Under the pieces are notes generated by a model. It was not told the origin of the DNA and did no database searches. It saw only the letters and a program-made list of their open reading frames with translations. Shown here in pieces: positions 9,599 to 18,008 of a stretch of 64,000 nucleotides of DNA (the first letter of the stretch is position 1; every line of letters starts with the position of its first letter). Origin of the DNA: Brevundimonas subvibrioides (GTDB taxonomy: Bacteria; Pseudomonadota; Alphaproteobacteria; Caulobacterales; Caulobacteraceae); assembly GCF_027271155.1 (NCBI RefSeq), contig NZ_CP114542.1, forward strand, positions 868,001 through 932,000, written 5' to 3'. Position numbers and translations under genes: made by a program.

Positions 9599-9639
9599 AG
9601 GTCTGTGAGATATGGCTCTTCGAACGAGGGAGAGGCACG

Positions 9640-10854
9640 ATGACCACCGATATCCATCAACCGGACCGTCTGCATGGGCTGGATGCGCTGAGGGGCGGGG
9701 CCCTGCTGCTGGGCGTCGTCCTGCACGCGAGCCTTGCCTTCTTTCCGCAACAGATCTGGATCGTCGCCGACGATAGCCGGTCCATCGGCGCGGCCTGGCT
9801 GTTCTTCGCCATCCACCTGTTCCGCATGACGGCCTTCTTCCTGATCGCGGGCCTGTTCGCCCATATGATGCTGGCGCGCCGGGGATGGTCGGGCTTTGCC
9901 AGGGACCGGGCCCTGCGGATCACGGGGCCACTGGCAGCCTTCTGGTTTCCGGTGATGGTCGGCATCGTCGGGGCCCTGATCTGGACGTCCTATGTGAACG
10001 GCCTGGTGGTGCCCGGCGCGCCGTCGCCCCCGCCGCCGACCTATGACTGGACCAATTTCCCGCTGACACACCTGTGGTTCCTCTATGTGCTGACCCTCTT
10101 CTATGCGGCGGTCCTGGTGCTGCGCGCGCCCTTCGCCCTGCTGGACAGGGATGGCGGCTGGGGTCGGATCGTGGACAGGATGACCGGTACCCTGATCGGG
10201 CCGTGGACGCCGACCGTTCTGGCCGCGCCTCTGGCCCTGGCCCTCTATCTGGATCCGAAATGGATCGCCTTCTTCGCCGTGCCGACGCCGGACGCGGGAC
10301 TGGTGCCGCACACTTCGGCCCTGGTCGGGTTCGGTCTGGCGTTCGGCCTGGGCTTCCTGATCGACCGGCGTCGCGACCTGTTGACCCGGATCGCCGCCTG
10401 GTCGCCGCTGTACCTGGTCGTGGCCGTGGTCTCGGGTGTCGCCGCCTGGCATCTGGCCGGCGGGCCGAAGATCACGCCCATGGTCGAACCGACCGACGAA
10501 AAGGCGATCGCGGCGGCGGTGACGGCCCTGGCCGTCTACAGCTCCGCCTTCGCAGCGATGGGGCTGTGCCTGCGCTTCCTGTCGGGCTACAGCGCGATCC
10601 GGCGCTATCTCGCCGATGCCTCCTACTGGGTCTACATCCTGCACCTGCCGCTCGTCATGCTGGCCCAGGTCTGGGTGCAGGACTGGGCCGGGCCCTGGTG
10701 GCTGAAGCTGGGCGGGGTGTCGCTGGGCGTCCTGGCCGTCTGTCTGATCACCTACGAATTGCTGATCCGCCACAGCTTCATGGGACGCTGGCTGAACGGC
10801 CGGCGCGTCCCGTGGCGCAAACCCGCGCCTGTCGCCGCCGTTCCTGCCGAATAG
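9640..10854 (+). CDS. Acyltransferase 3 family membrane protein (OpgC/MdoC-like)
   Basis: A 404-residue multi-span protein beginning with the acyltransferase-3 signature RLHGLDALRGGALLLGVVLH. About ten hydrophobic segments are visible. Related proteins transfer acyl groups such as acetyl or succinyl to periplasmic or surface carbohydrates (OpgC modifies osmoregulated glucans); the substrate here is unknown. The ATG at 9640 is preferred because GAGGGAGAGG precedes it, although an in-phase ATG at 9586 exists and overlaps the palindrome. It heads a three-gene operon with a membrane protein and a winged-helix regulator. Confidence 0.8.
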   Translation: MTTDIHQPDRLHGLDALRGGALLLGVVLHASLAFFPQQIWIVADDSRSIGAAWLFFAIHLFRMTAFFLIAGLFAHMMLARRGWSGFARDRALRITGPLAAFWFPVMVGIVGALIWTSYVNGLVVPGAPSPPPPTYDWTNFPLTHLWFLYVLTLFYAAVLVLRAPFALLDRDGGWGRIVDRMTGTLIGPWTPTVLAAPLALALYLDPKWIAFFAVPTPDAGLVPHTSALVGFGLAFGLGFLIDRRRDLLTRIAAWSPLYLVVAVVSGVAAWHLAGGPKITPMVEPTDEKAIAAAVTALAVYSSAFAAMGLCLRFLSGYSAIRRYLADASYWVYILHLPLVMLAQVWVQDWAGPWWLKLGGVSLGVLAVCLITYELLIRHSFMGRWLNGRRVPWRKPAPVAAVPAE

Positions 10855-10913
10855 CTTGCCAATCCCCCTCGGCTCGTCCACCCCGGACGGACCGGTCCAA
10901 CGAGAGAATCGCC

Positions 10914-11558
10914 ATGTCCGAAAGCTCCAGCAAGCCGTCCGCCGAGGCCGACCTCGCCTTCCTGCGCGCGATCGTGGAGGGTGGGGGTGGGCGCAAGCAG
11001 ATTCCCATGGGCGTGCTCTTTCTCGTCGGCGGGCTGCTCTACGGGGTCCAGTGTCTGTTCCATCTGGGCCAGATCGCCGGCCTCGTCCGCTGGCCCGACT
11101 GGGCGACCCTGACCTTCGTCATCGCCATCACGGGGGCGATGTGCGTGGCCATCGCCTGGGTGGTCGTCGCAGACCGTCGATCGGGCGTTGCCGCGACCAA
11201 GGGACCGACGGCCGGCCGCGCCATGAACAGCGCCTTCACCGCTACGGGTCTGGGCAATCTGGCGGTCATCATCATCTTCGGCGCCGGTTCGGCACGCGAC
11301 GGCGATTTCGCGGTCTGGCTCTATTATCCCGCCATCGTCTTCGCCTTCCAGGCCATGGCCTGGTTCGTTGCCTGGACCCTGAAGCGCAAGGCGTGGATGG
11401 GGCTGGTGGCCGCCGGGCACTGGACGACCGCCGTGGCCCTGGGCCTGCTGGTGCGGGAGCCGATCGCCTATCTCTGGGTCGCGACGGCCGCCCTGTTCCT
11501 GCTGTTTGCCCTGCCCGGCGCCATCATCCTGCGTGACGCCCTCCGGGCCGAGGCCTGA
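10914..11558 (+). CDS. Six-span membrane protein of unknown function
   Basis: A 214-residue protein with a soluble start (about 1-38) followed by about six hydrophobic segments arranged in pairs (MGVLFLVGGLLYGVQCLF, ATLTFVIAITGAMCVAIAWV, LGNLAVIIIFGAG, later IAYLWVATAALFLLFALPG). I do not recognise a family motif. It is four bases upstream of a winged-helix regulator gene, and this pairing suggests that the two are expressed together and may form a sensing or regulatory unit. Confidence 0.7.
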   Translation: MSESSSKPSAEADLAFLRAIVEGGGGRKQIPMGVLFLVGGLLYGVQCLFHLGQIAGLVRWPDWATLTFVIAITGAMCVAIAWVVVADRRSGVAATKGPTAGRAMNSAFTATGLGNLAVIIIFGAGSARDGDFAVWLYYPAIVFAFQAMAWFVAWTLKRKAWMGLVAAGHWTTAVALGLLVREPIAYLWVATAALFLLFALPGAIILRDALRAEA

Positions 11559-11562
11559 CTCC

Positions 11563-11865
11563 ATGGCGCTGGGCGATCTGGGCCGGATCGACGAGGTCAT
11601 CCACGGTCGCATGCGGCTGGGGATCATGGTCTATCTGGCCGACGTCGAAACCGCCGATTTCACCGAGCTGAAGACGGTGCTGGAGGCCACGCAGGGCAAC
11701 CTCTCCGTCCATCTGAAGAAGCTGGAGGAGGCGGGCCATGTGGCGATCGACAAGAGCTTCAGGGACAACAAGCCGCTGACGCGTGTGACCCTGACCCCCT
11801 CTGGCCGAAAGGCCTTCGCCGCCTATCTGGAAGCCCTGGGCGGACTGATCGGAAAGAAGGACTGA
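11563..11865 (+). CDS. Winged-helix transcriptional regulator
   Basis: A 100-residue DNA-binding protein. The helix-turn-helix region is about residues 25-65 (FTELKTVLEATQGNLSVHLK, then KLEEAGHVAI), and a wing follows (FRDNKPLTRVTLT). It resembles the compact ArsR/MarR-like winged-helix group often placed beside membrane proteins. It is probably the local regulator of the three-gene operon, with the 9584-9598 palindrome as candidate site. Its TGA overlaps the ATG of a small frame at 11865. Confidence 0.85.
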   Translation: MALGDLGRIDEVIHGRMRLGIMVYLADVETADFTELKTVLEATQGNLSVHLKKLEEAGHVAIDKSFRDNKPLTRVTLTPSGRKAFAAYLEALGGLIGKKD

Positions 11866-11954
11866 TGGCACCGGTGGTCGTCGATTGGCGCGTTCTTCAG
11901 CGCTTTACCCCGCGTGATCCCGGGACCCTCTGTCCGCAGGCGGGACCCGCGTGA
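11865..11954 (+). CDS. Possible 29-residue leader protein before folP
   Basis: The frame starts at an ATG overlapping the regulator stop (TGATG) and ends in a TGA overlapping the folP start (GTGA), so it is coupled at both ends. The peptide starts MAPVVVDWRVLQRFTPRDPG. It could be a real small protein, a translational relay, or the N-terminal extension of FolP displaced by a frameshift. No function is recognised. Confidence 0.35.
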   Translation: MAPVVVDWRVLQRFTPRDPGTLCPQAGPA

Positions 11955-12760
11955 GCCGTCCCCGTGTCATGGGTATCCTCAACGTCACGCCGGACAGTTT
12001 CTCCGACGGTGGCCTGCATGCCTCTGCCGAGGGCGGGCTGGCCCAGGCGATGCGACTGATCGGCGACGGGGCCGATATCCTGGACATTGGCGGCGAGAGT
12101 ACGCGGCCGGGGGCAGAGCCCGTCCCGGCCGACGAGGAGATCGCGCGGACGATCCCGGTGATCCAGGCGGTTCACGCCCGCTGGCATGGACCCATCAGCA
12201 TCGACACCATGAAGCCCGAGGTCGCGCGCGCGGCCATGGCGGCAGGGGCCACGATCTGGAACGATGTGACGGCCCTGACCTTTTCGCCCGACAGCCCGGC
12301 GGTCGCGGCCGATCTGGGGTGCGACGTCGTGCTGATGCACATGCTGGGCGAGCCACGCTCGATGCAGGTGGAACCGCGCTATGACGACGTGCTGGCCGAG
12401 GTGACGGACTATCTGGTCGCGCGGGCGCGGGTGGCCGAGGCGGCGGGTGTCGCGCGGACGCGGATCACCCTGGATCCCGGCGTCGGCTTCGGCAAGACGA
12501 TCGAGCACAATCTGGCGCTGATCGCCGGGCTGGGACACCTGACCCGGACCGGCTATCCGGTGCTGATGGGAGCCAGTCGAAAGCGCATGATCCGCAACGT
12601 CGATCCGTCGGCGGTCGAGGCGGGGGACCGGCTGGGCGGTTCGCTGGCCATCGCCCTGGACGCGGCGGCGCGGGGGGCCTCCATCGTGCGGGTCCACGAC
12701 GTGCGCGAGACGGTCCAGGCCCTGGCCGTGCAGGCGGCGATCGAGGGGGCGGCCTCGTGA
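11951..12760 (+). CDS. folP: FolP, dihydropteroate synthase
   Basis: Condenses 6-hydroxymethyl-dihydropterin pyrophosphate with p-aminobenzoate in folate synthesis; it is the sulfonamide target. The 269-residue TIM-barrel protein shows the diagnostic VMGILNVTPDSFSDGG at the start, DIGGESTRPGA near 45, ITLDPGVGFGKT near 175 and GASRKR near 210. The start is GTG 11951, although some relatives have a longer N-terminus. It overlaps thiD by four bases (GTGA). Confidence 0.96.
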   Translation: MSRPRVMGILNVTPDSFSDGGLHASAEGGLAQAMRLIGDGADILDIGGESTRPGAEPVPADEEIARTIPVIQAVHARWHGPISIDTMKPEVARAAMAAGATIWNDVTALTFSPDSPAVAADLGCDVVLMHMLGEPRSMQVEPRYDDVLAEVTDYLVARARVAEAAGVARTRITLDPGVGFGKTIEHNLALIAGLGHLTRTGYPVLMGASRKRMIRNVDPSAVEAGDRLGGSLAIALDAAARGASIVRVHDVRETVQALAVQAAIEGAAS

Positions 12761-13551
12761 AGGGCCGGGTCCTGATCATCGCCGGGTCCGACTCCGGTGG
12801 CGGGGCAGGGGTCCAGGCCGACATCAAGGCCGTGACGGCCATGGGCGGCTATGCGGCGACCGCGATCACCGCGATCACGGTACAGAACACCCTGGGTGTC
12901 CACGGCGTCCATCCCCTGCCGCTCGACCTGATCGAGGCCCAGGCGCGGGCCGTGCTGGACGACATCGGGGCCGATGCGATCAAGACCGGCATGCTGGGGT
13001 CGGTCGCGGTGGTGGAGCGGGTCGCGGCCATTCTGGACACGTCCGACGCCATCGCCGTGGTCGATCCGGTGATGGTGGCCAAGGGCGGGGCGGCGCTGCT
13101 GGACGAGGATGCGGTGCAGGCCGTGAGGGCGCTGATGATCCCGCGCGCCGGGCTGCTGACGCCCAACGCCCCGGAGGCCGAGGCCCTGACCGGGATATCA
13201 GTCATCGATCTGGACGGCCAGCGCCGGGCGGGCGAGGCGCTGCTGACGCTGGGCGCGCGCGCCGTGCTGATGAAGGGCGGCCATGTTCCCGGGCCGAACG
13301 TCGTCGACCTGCTGCTGACGCCCGCTGGCGAGACCCTGCTGGAAGGCGAGCGCGTCGACACGACCTCGACCCACGGGACGGGTTGCACCCTGGCCAGTGC
13401 GATCGCGGCGGGGCTGGCGCTGGGGCGGCCGCTGGAGGTCGCGGTGGCGGAGGGCTGGGCCTATGTCGCCGAGGCCATCCGGCGCGCACCCGGGCTGGGC
13501 GGCGGACACGGCCCGCTGGACCATGGCTGGCCGCTGAGGGTCGGGCGGTGA
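12757..13551 (+). CDS. thiD: ThiD, hydroxymethylpyrimidine/phosphomethylpyrimidine kinase
   Basis: Phosphorylates HMP and HMP-P in thiamine synthesis. The 264-residue ribokinase-like protein has IIAGSDSGGGAGVQADIKA at the N-terminus, the central NAPEAEALTG and the C-terminal anion-hole region THGTGCTLASAIAAGL. The start is a GTG that overlaps the folP stop, and the gene ends by overlapping the next GTG start, so three genes are translationally linked. Confidence 0.96.
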   Translation: MKGRVLIIAGSDSGGGAGVQADIKAVTAMGGYAATAITAITVQNTLGVHGVHPLPLDLIEAQARAVLDDIGADAIKTGMLGSVAVVERVAAILDTSDAIAVVDPVMVAKGGAALLDEDAVQAVRALMIPRAGLLTPNAPEAEALTGISVIDLDGQRRAGEALLTLGARAVLMKGGHVPGPNVVDLLLTPAGETLLEGERVDTTSTHGTGCTLASAIAAGLALGRPLEVAVAEGWAYVAEAIRRAPGLGGGHGPLDHGWPLRVGR

Positions 13552-14129
13552 GCGACCTGGAAGCCGGTCTGATCGAGATCGTCCGTGCCGATCATGACCT
13601 GATGCATGTGCTGACCGTGGTGCGGGCCCAGTCCCTGCCGGACTGGCGCATCTTTTCGGGGGCGGTCTATCAGTCGGTCTGGAACGCCCTGACCGGGCGA
13701 CCGGCGGGCTATGGACGCAAGGATTTCGATGTCGGCTACTATGACGCCGACACTTCATGGGACGCCGAGGATGTCGTCATCAGGCGGGTCGCCGCTGCTT
13801 TCGACGAACCGTTCGCCAGCACGGTCGAGGTCCGCAACCAGGCCCGGGTGCCAATCTGGTTCCCCGCTCATTTCGGCGAGCCCTATGACCCCATTGCCAG
13901 CACGGACGAGGCGCTGGAGCGGTTCGTGGCCCCGGCCTTCGCGGTCGGCATCCGGCTGGAGACCGACGATACGATCAGCGTCGCGGCCCCCCTGGGGCTG
14001 GAGGATATGTTCGGCCTGACCCTGCGGCCCAATCCGACCCGGGGGGTGGCGAAGGACTGGGACCGGGTGGTCGAGAAGCTGACGACGCGCTGGCCGGAGC
14101 TTCAGATCGTCGCGGCCAGTCGCGGATAG
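13548..14129 (+). CDS. Nucleotidyltransferase family protein (COG3575-like)
   Basis: A 193-residue cytoplasmic protein resembling the COG3575/DUF925 nucleotidyltransferase-like group. It contains WRIFSGAVYQSVWNALTG near 30, the acidic DFDVGYYDADTSWD near 60 (a DxD-type acidic site) and APLGLEDMFGLTLRPNP near 150. The substrate is unknown. It starts at a GTG overlapping thiD and ends overlapping the convergent GNAT gene by 28 bases. Confidence 0.8.
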   Translation: MSDLEAGLIEIVRADHDLMHVLTVVRAQSLPDWRIFSGAVYQSVWNALTGRPAGYGRKDFDVGYYDADTSWDAEDVVIRRVAAAFDEPFASTVEVRNQARVPIWFPAHFGEPYDPIASTDEALERFVAPAFAVGIRLETDDTISVAAPLGLEDMFGLTLRPNPTRGVAKDWDRVVEKLTTRWPELQIVAASRG

Positions 14130-14545
14130 ATGTCGCGATCGACCCTTTCCATGTGCCGCAGCGGATCGGCGGGTTCGAATCCATAGTGCTGGTACAGGCC
14201 GTGGGCGTCGGCGGTGGCGAGGCCCCAGCGGCGGAGGCCCTGCAGGCGCGGGTCGTCCATGATCGCCTGCATCAGGGCCTTGCCGCGACCCTGTCCGCGC
14301 GCGGCCGGGTCCACGAAGACATCGCACAGCCAGGCGAAGGTCGCGCCGTCGGTGACCACCCGGGCGAAGGCGACCGGCGTGTCATTCTGCACCATGACGA
14401 AACACAGCGATCCGTCGCAAGCGCGGCGAAAGGTGTCCCACGGGATGTGAGCGCCCCAGTAGCTGTCCTCGGCGATCCAGCGCCAGGCGATGCGGAGCTG
14501 GTCCTCGGTCGGGGCGATGGTCAGGGTGGGTGTGCGATGTGGCAT
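14102..14545 (-). CDS. GNAT-family N-acetyltransferase
   Basis: A 147-residue acetyltransferase. The acetyl-CoA binding loop is visible as DPAARGQGRGKALMQAI (about residues 85-101), preceded by the strand FAWLCDVFV and followed by LYQHYGFEP near 127. The acceptor is unknown. The ATG at 14545 is the first in-frame methionine before the domain; the much longer upstream frame lies inside the divergent PhzF-like gene and was rejected. Confidence 0.87.
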   Translation of the reverse strand: MPHRTPTLTIAPTEDQLRIAWRWIAEDSYWGAHIPWDTFRRACDGSLCFVMVQNDTPVAFARVVTDGATFAWLCDVFVDPAARGQGRGKALMQAIMDDPRLQGLRRWGLATADAHGLYQHYGFEPADPLRHMERVDRDIYPRLAATI

Positions 14546-14575
14546 CAGGCCGCCAACTAAACTATTCGCCCGACG

Positions 14576-15382
14576 ATGCGCCAGTGGACCATCGATGCCT
14601 TCGCCGACCGGCCCTTCATGGGCAATCCCGCCGCCGTGGTCGAGCCGTTCGACGCCTGGCCCGACGACGGCTGGATGCAGGCCCTGGCGGCCGAGAACAA
14701 CCATTCCGAGACCGCCTTCCTGCGCCGGACCCCGGACCCGGTGCGGTTCGATCTGCGCTGGTTCACCCCGGCGACGGAGGTCCCCTTGTGCGGCCATGCG
14801 ACCCTGGCGGCGGCCCATGTCCTGTTCGCGGAGCTTGGGTCGCAGGCCGATGCCCTGACCTTCGACACCGCCTCCGGACCGCTGACGGTCGGGCGCAGCG
14901 GCGAGGGTTACGAAATGGACTTTCCCGTCGATCCCGTCACCCGGGTCGAGGTGCCTGCGGGTCTGGCCGAGGCGCTGGGGGCCGAGCCGGTCGAGGTCTG
15001 GGCCAGCCGCTACCTGATGGCCGTCATGGCCGATGCGGCGACGGTCCGGTCGCTGAGGCCCGACAGCAAGGCCCTTCTGGCGTTCGGCGAGGGAGCGATG
15101 GAGCGCGGGCAGGTGATCGCCTGTGCGCTGTCGGATCAGGACGACGTCGATGTGATCGACCGCTTCTTCGGGCCGGGCTGCGGGCTGGACGAAGACCCGG
15201 CGACGGGCTCGGCGCGAGGCGGGCTGACGGCCCTGTTCGCGGAAAAGCTGGGGCGGCAGAGGTTGCGGTTCCTGCAGGCCTGTCCGGGACGGGGTGCCCG
15301 CTTCGAATGCGAGCGCGCCGGCGACCGGGTGCTGATCCGGGGACGGGCCGTGACGGTGATGGAAAGCGTACTGCGGGTCTGA
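14576..15382 (+). CDS. PhzF-family isomerase/epimerase
   Basis: A 268-residue protein with the two-lobed diaminopimelate-epimerase-like fold of the PhzF family. The start has [17 protein letters not shown], the predicted catalytic glutamate lies in NNHSETAFL (near 43), the first-lobe substrate loop is [15 protein letters not shown], and the second lobe ends with [17 protein letters not shown]. There is no phenazine cluster nearby, so a role in phenazine synthesis is not implied. Confidence 0.9.
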   Translation: MRQWTIDAFADRPFMGNPAAVVEPFDAWPDDGWMQALAAENNHSETAFLRRTPDPVRFDLRWFTPATEVPLCGHATLAAAHVLFAELGSQADALTFDTASGPLTVGRSGEGYEMDFPVDPVTRVEVPAGLAEALGAEPVEVWASRYLMAVMADAATVRSLRPDSKALLAFGEGAMERGQVIACALSDQDDVDVIDRFFGPGCGLDEDPATGSARGGLTALFAEKLGRQRLRFLQACPGRGARFECERAGDRVLIRGRAVTVMESVLRV

Positions 15383-15435
15383 CGAGCGCGAAAAGGGGCG
15401 CGACCCTTCGGATGGCGGCTGAGCGGTTTCGCGCG

Positions 15436-15452
15436 AGGTTAAACCTGTCTAA
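15436..15452. promoter_or_regulatory. AGGTTAAACCT palindrome with adjacent GTCTAA, weak operator candidate
   Basis: An 11-base palindrome (15436-15446) is followed directly by GTCTAA, making an approximate direct repeat of GGTTAA with 10-base spacing. This is reminiscent of response-regulator boxes of the PhoP type and lies 48 bases before the small protein gene of the two-component cluster. The evidence is weak. Confidence 0.25.
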
Positions 15453-15500
15453 GCTGGATGTTCAGCCGCCGTTCACGGGCGATCCGTCAGATAGCGTCCC

Positions 15501-15788
15501 ATGTCCCGCGTTTCCGCCATCCTTCTCGCCGCCCTGATCGCCTCAGCGCCCCTGAGCGCAGTCGCCCAGGACCGTGGCGGCTTCCGCGGCGATCGCGATC
15601 GCAACGACGATCGCAGCGATATGCGCGAGCGCCGCCAGATGAGCGTGGCCGAGGCCCAGTCGATCGCCCAGGGCCGGGCAGGGGGCGCGCGCTTCGTCGG
15701 CTATATGGGCATGCGCGGCAACAGCCATGTCTTCCGCTTCGAGCGCGACGGTCGGGTCATGGACATTTCCGTCGACGCCGGCGGCTGA
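15501..15788 (+). CDS. Small secreted PepSY-like protein
   Basis: A 95-residue protein with a clear signal peptide ending SAVAQD (about residues 1-23), an Asp/Arg-rich stretch (DRDRNDDRSD), and a C-terminal segment (MSVAEAQSIAQGRAGGARF, then HVFRFERDGRVMDISVDAG) that looks like a PepSY-type fold. Small PepSY proteins are often found beside two-component systems, and this one is 17 bases upstream of a response regulator. A role as periplasmic modulator of the kinase is inferred. Confidence 0.7.
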   Translation: MSRVSAILLAALIASAPLSAVAQDRGGFRGDRDRNDDRSDMRERRQMSVAEAQSIAQGRAGGARFVGYMGMRGNSHVFRFERDGRVMDISVDAGG

Positions 15789-15805
15789 GATCTGGGGGAA
15801 CGATC

Positions 15806-16486
15806 ATGCGTGTTCTGCTTGTCGAGGATGACGTTGACCTGTCGCGTCAGCTGAAGATGGCGCTGGGCGACGCCGGCTATGCCGTCGATCACGCCGCCGA
15901 CGGCGAGGAAGCCCATTTTCTCGGCGACACCGAACCCTATGACGTCGTGGTGCTGGATCTGGGCCTGCCCAAGATCGACGGCGTATCGGTGCTGGAACGC
16001 TGGCGGCGGGACGGCAAGACGACACCGGTGCTGATCCTGACCGCGCGCGGGGCCTGGTCGGACAAGGTGTCGGGCTTCGACGCCGGAGCCGACGACTATC
16101 TGACCAAGCCCTTCCACACCGAGGAGTTGCTGGCGCGGCTGCGCGCCCTGCTGCGACGCTCGGCCGGCATCGCTTCGGCGACCCTGTCATGCGGCGGCCT
16201 GCGGCTGGATCCGAAGGCGGCACGCGCGACCGTGAACGGTGAGCCGCTGCGGCTGACGTCGCTGGAATACCGGCTGCTGCACTATATGATGATGCACCAG
16301 GGCCGGGTCATAGGCCGGACCGAGCTGGTCGAGCACCTGTACGATCAAGACTTCGACCGGGATTCCAACACCATCGAGGTCTTCATCGGCCGCCTGCGCA
16401 AGAAGGTCGGGTCCGATCGGATCGAGACCGTGCGCGGTCTCGGCTATCGCCTGACCCCGCTGACCGGCGAGTCCGAGGCCGCGTGA
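15806..16486 (+). CDS. OmpR/PhoP-family response regulator
   Basis: A 226-residue regulator with a receiver domain (acidic pair D8/D9, phosphoacceptor D51 in VVVLDLGLPKIDG, switch lysine in LTKPF) and a C-terminal winged helix (SLEYRLLHYMMMHQGRVIGR, then NTIEVFIGRLRKKVG and RGLGYRL). It is closest in style to PhoP/QseB regulators. The ATG follows GGGGGAACG. It overlaps the kinase gene start by four bases, so the two form a standard pair. Confidence 0.94.
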   Translation: MRVLLVEDDVDLSRQLKMALGDAGYAVDHAADGEEAHFLGDTEPYDVVVLDLGLPKIDGVSVLERWRRDGKTTPVLILTARGAWSDKVSGFDAGADDYLTKPFHTEELLARLRALLRRSAGIASATLSCGGLRLDPKAARATVNGEPLRLTSLEYRLLHYMMMHQGRVIGRTELVEHLYDQDFDRDSNTIEVFIGRLRKKVGSDRIETVRGLGYRLTPLTGESEAA

Positions 16487-17928
16487 GCCACGAGGCGGGG
16501 GCCCCGGTCCGATCGGAAGCCGCACCGTCCTGGGGCCGGTGGTTCGGACGTCCGGGCCGCAGTCTGACACGGCGACTGATATGGCTGGCCTCGGGCTGGA
16601 TCGTTCTGGCGCTCATGCTTACGGGCTGGGTGCTGACCGGCCAGTATCAGGAGAGCGCCTTCCGGCGGCTGGGCAATGTCCTGTCCAATACCATCGACGA
16701 CGTGGTGATCGCCAGCGTCGCCGCCCCTGATGGCGTTGCCGTGGCCGAGATCAAGGACGGGCGCACGTTGCGGGGGCTGTCGGGCAAATACTGGCAGGTC
16801 GCCGAGCTGACACCGGATGGCCGGATGCGCATTCTGGTCCGGTCGCCCTCACTGGCGGGCGAGAGCCTGTATGCCGATGACGAACTGCCGGAGCGGCTGC
16901 AGTCGTCGCTGGGGGCTCTGGTAAGCTACAACGACCCCGGCGTCCTTCCGGACGGCAGCCAGCCCCTGCGCATCGCTGCCAGCATGAAGACTCTGCCGGG
17001 CCGGAACCAGCCGCTGGTCTTCATGGCCGGGATCGACCGCTCCGACATCGAGACGGACACGCGCCAGTTCGCGACCTTCACCTGGACGGCGCTGCTGATC
17101 CTGGGGATCGGGCTGGTGATCGCCGTCTTCGTGCAGGTCCAGATCGGGCTGCGGCCCCTGTTCGATCTGAGGAACGAAATCGCCGACGTCCGCAAGGGCC
17201 GCGCGGCCCGGATCGCCCGCGATTATCCGACCGAGATCCAGCCTCTGGCCGGACAGGTCAATCGTCTGCTGGACCACAATCAGGAGGTTGTGGAGCGCCA
17301 GCGCACCCACGTCGGCAATCTGGCCCATGCGCTGAAGACGCCGCTGTCGGTCATGCTGGCCGAGGCGGAAAGCGATCCGACCCCCTTGGCCGCGGTCGTG
17401 CGCCGCCAGTCCGAGATCATGAAGGGTCAGGTCGATCATCACCTGCGCCGCGCCCGCGCCGCCGCCCGGGCGCAGGGTCTGGGCGAGCGCACCCCCGTGG
17501 GAGAGGTCGTCGACGAACTGGCCGTGATGCTGGAACGGGTCTTCCAGTCCAAAGGGGTCGAGATCGACTGGCGCGCGCCCGACGACCTGGCCTTTCTGGG
17601 CGAGCGTCAGGACCTGCAGGAGGTGCTGGGCAATCTGATGGAGAACGCCTGCAAATGGTCGACGCGGCGGGTTCGGGTCTCGGCCGGGAGCAGCGGGCTG
17701 GGCCAGATGATCGCCGTGGTCGAGGATGACGGCCCCGGCCTGCCTGCCGACCAGCGCGACGAGGTCCTGAAGCGCGGGGCCCGTCTGGACGAGGAAGCCC
17801 CGGGGTCGGGCCTGGGTCTGGCGATCGTGGAGGACCTGACCCGGGCCTATGGCGGGCGGCTTACCCTGGCGGCCAGCGATCTCGGCGGTCTGAAGGCGGT
17901 TCTGGAGTTGCCGGCCGCCGAGGCCTGA
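16483..17928 (+). CDS. PhoQ-like sensor histidine kinase
   Basis: A 481-residue inner-membrane kinase, partner of the preceding regulator. Membrane segments at about 33-53 and 200-220 flank a periplasmic sensor of about 145 residues. The phosphoacceptor is H282 in LAHALKTPLSVM, the PhoQ-like H-box. The ATPase domain has NLMENACKWS, VEDDGPGLP and GSGLGLAIVEDL. The signal is unknown; the preceding PepSY-like protein could act on the sensor domain. It starts at a GTG overlapping the regulator stop. Confidence 0.93.
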   Translation: MSHEAGAPVRSEAAPSWGRWFGRPGRSLTRRLIWLASGWIVLALMLTGWVLTGQYQESAFRRLGNVLSNTIDDVVIASVAAPDGVAVAEIKDGRTLRGLSGKYWQVAELTPDGRMRILVRSPSLAGESLYADDELPERLQSSLGALVSYNDPGVLPDGSQPLRIAASMKTLPGRNQPLVFMAGIDRSDIETDTRQFATFTWTALLILGIGLVIAVFVQVQIGLRPLFDLRNEIADVRKGRAARIARDYPTEIQPLAGQVNRLLDHNQEVVERQRTHVGNLAHALKTPLSVMLAEAESDPTPLAAVVRRQSEIMKGQVDHHLRRARAAARAQGLGERTPVGEVVDELAVMLERVFQSKGVEIDWRAPDDLAFLGERQDLQEVLGNLMENACKWSTRRVRVSAGSSGLGQMIAVVEDDGPGLPADQRDEVLKRGARLDEEAPGSGLGLAIVEDLTRAYGGRLTLAASDLGGLKAVLELPAAEA

Positions 17929-18008
17929 CCCGCCCGCTTGCGGAATCTTAAACTTCAGACGTTACCTTGGTTCGGGAGCGGGACGACACCCGTGCTTCGG
18001 AGACCAGA

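Noticed and set aside
14576..15382. Phenazine biosynthesis suggested by the PhzF-like gene
   Set aside because: The family is broad and no other phenazine genes are nearby.
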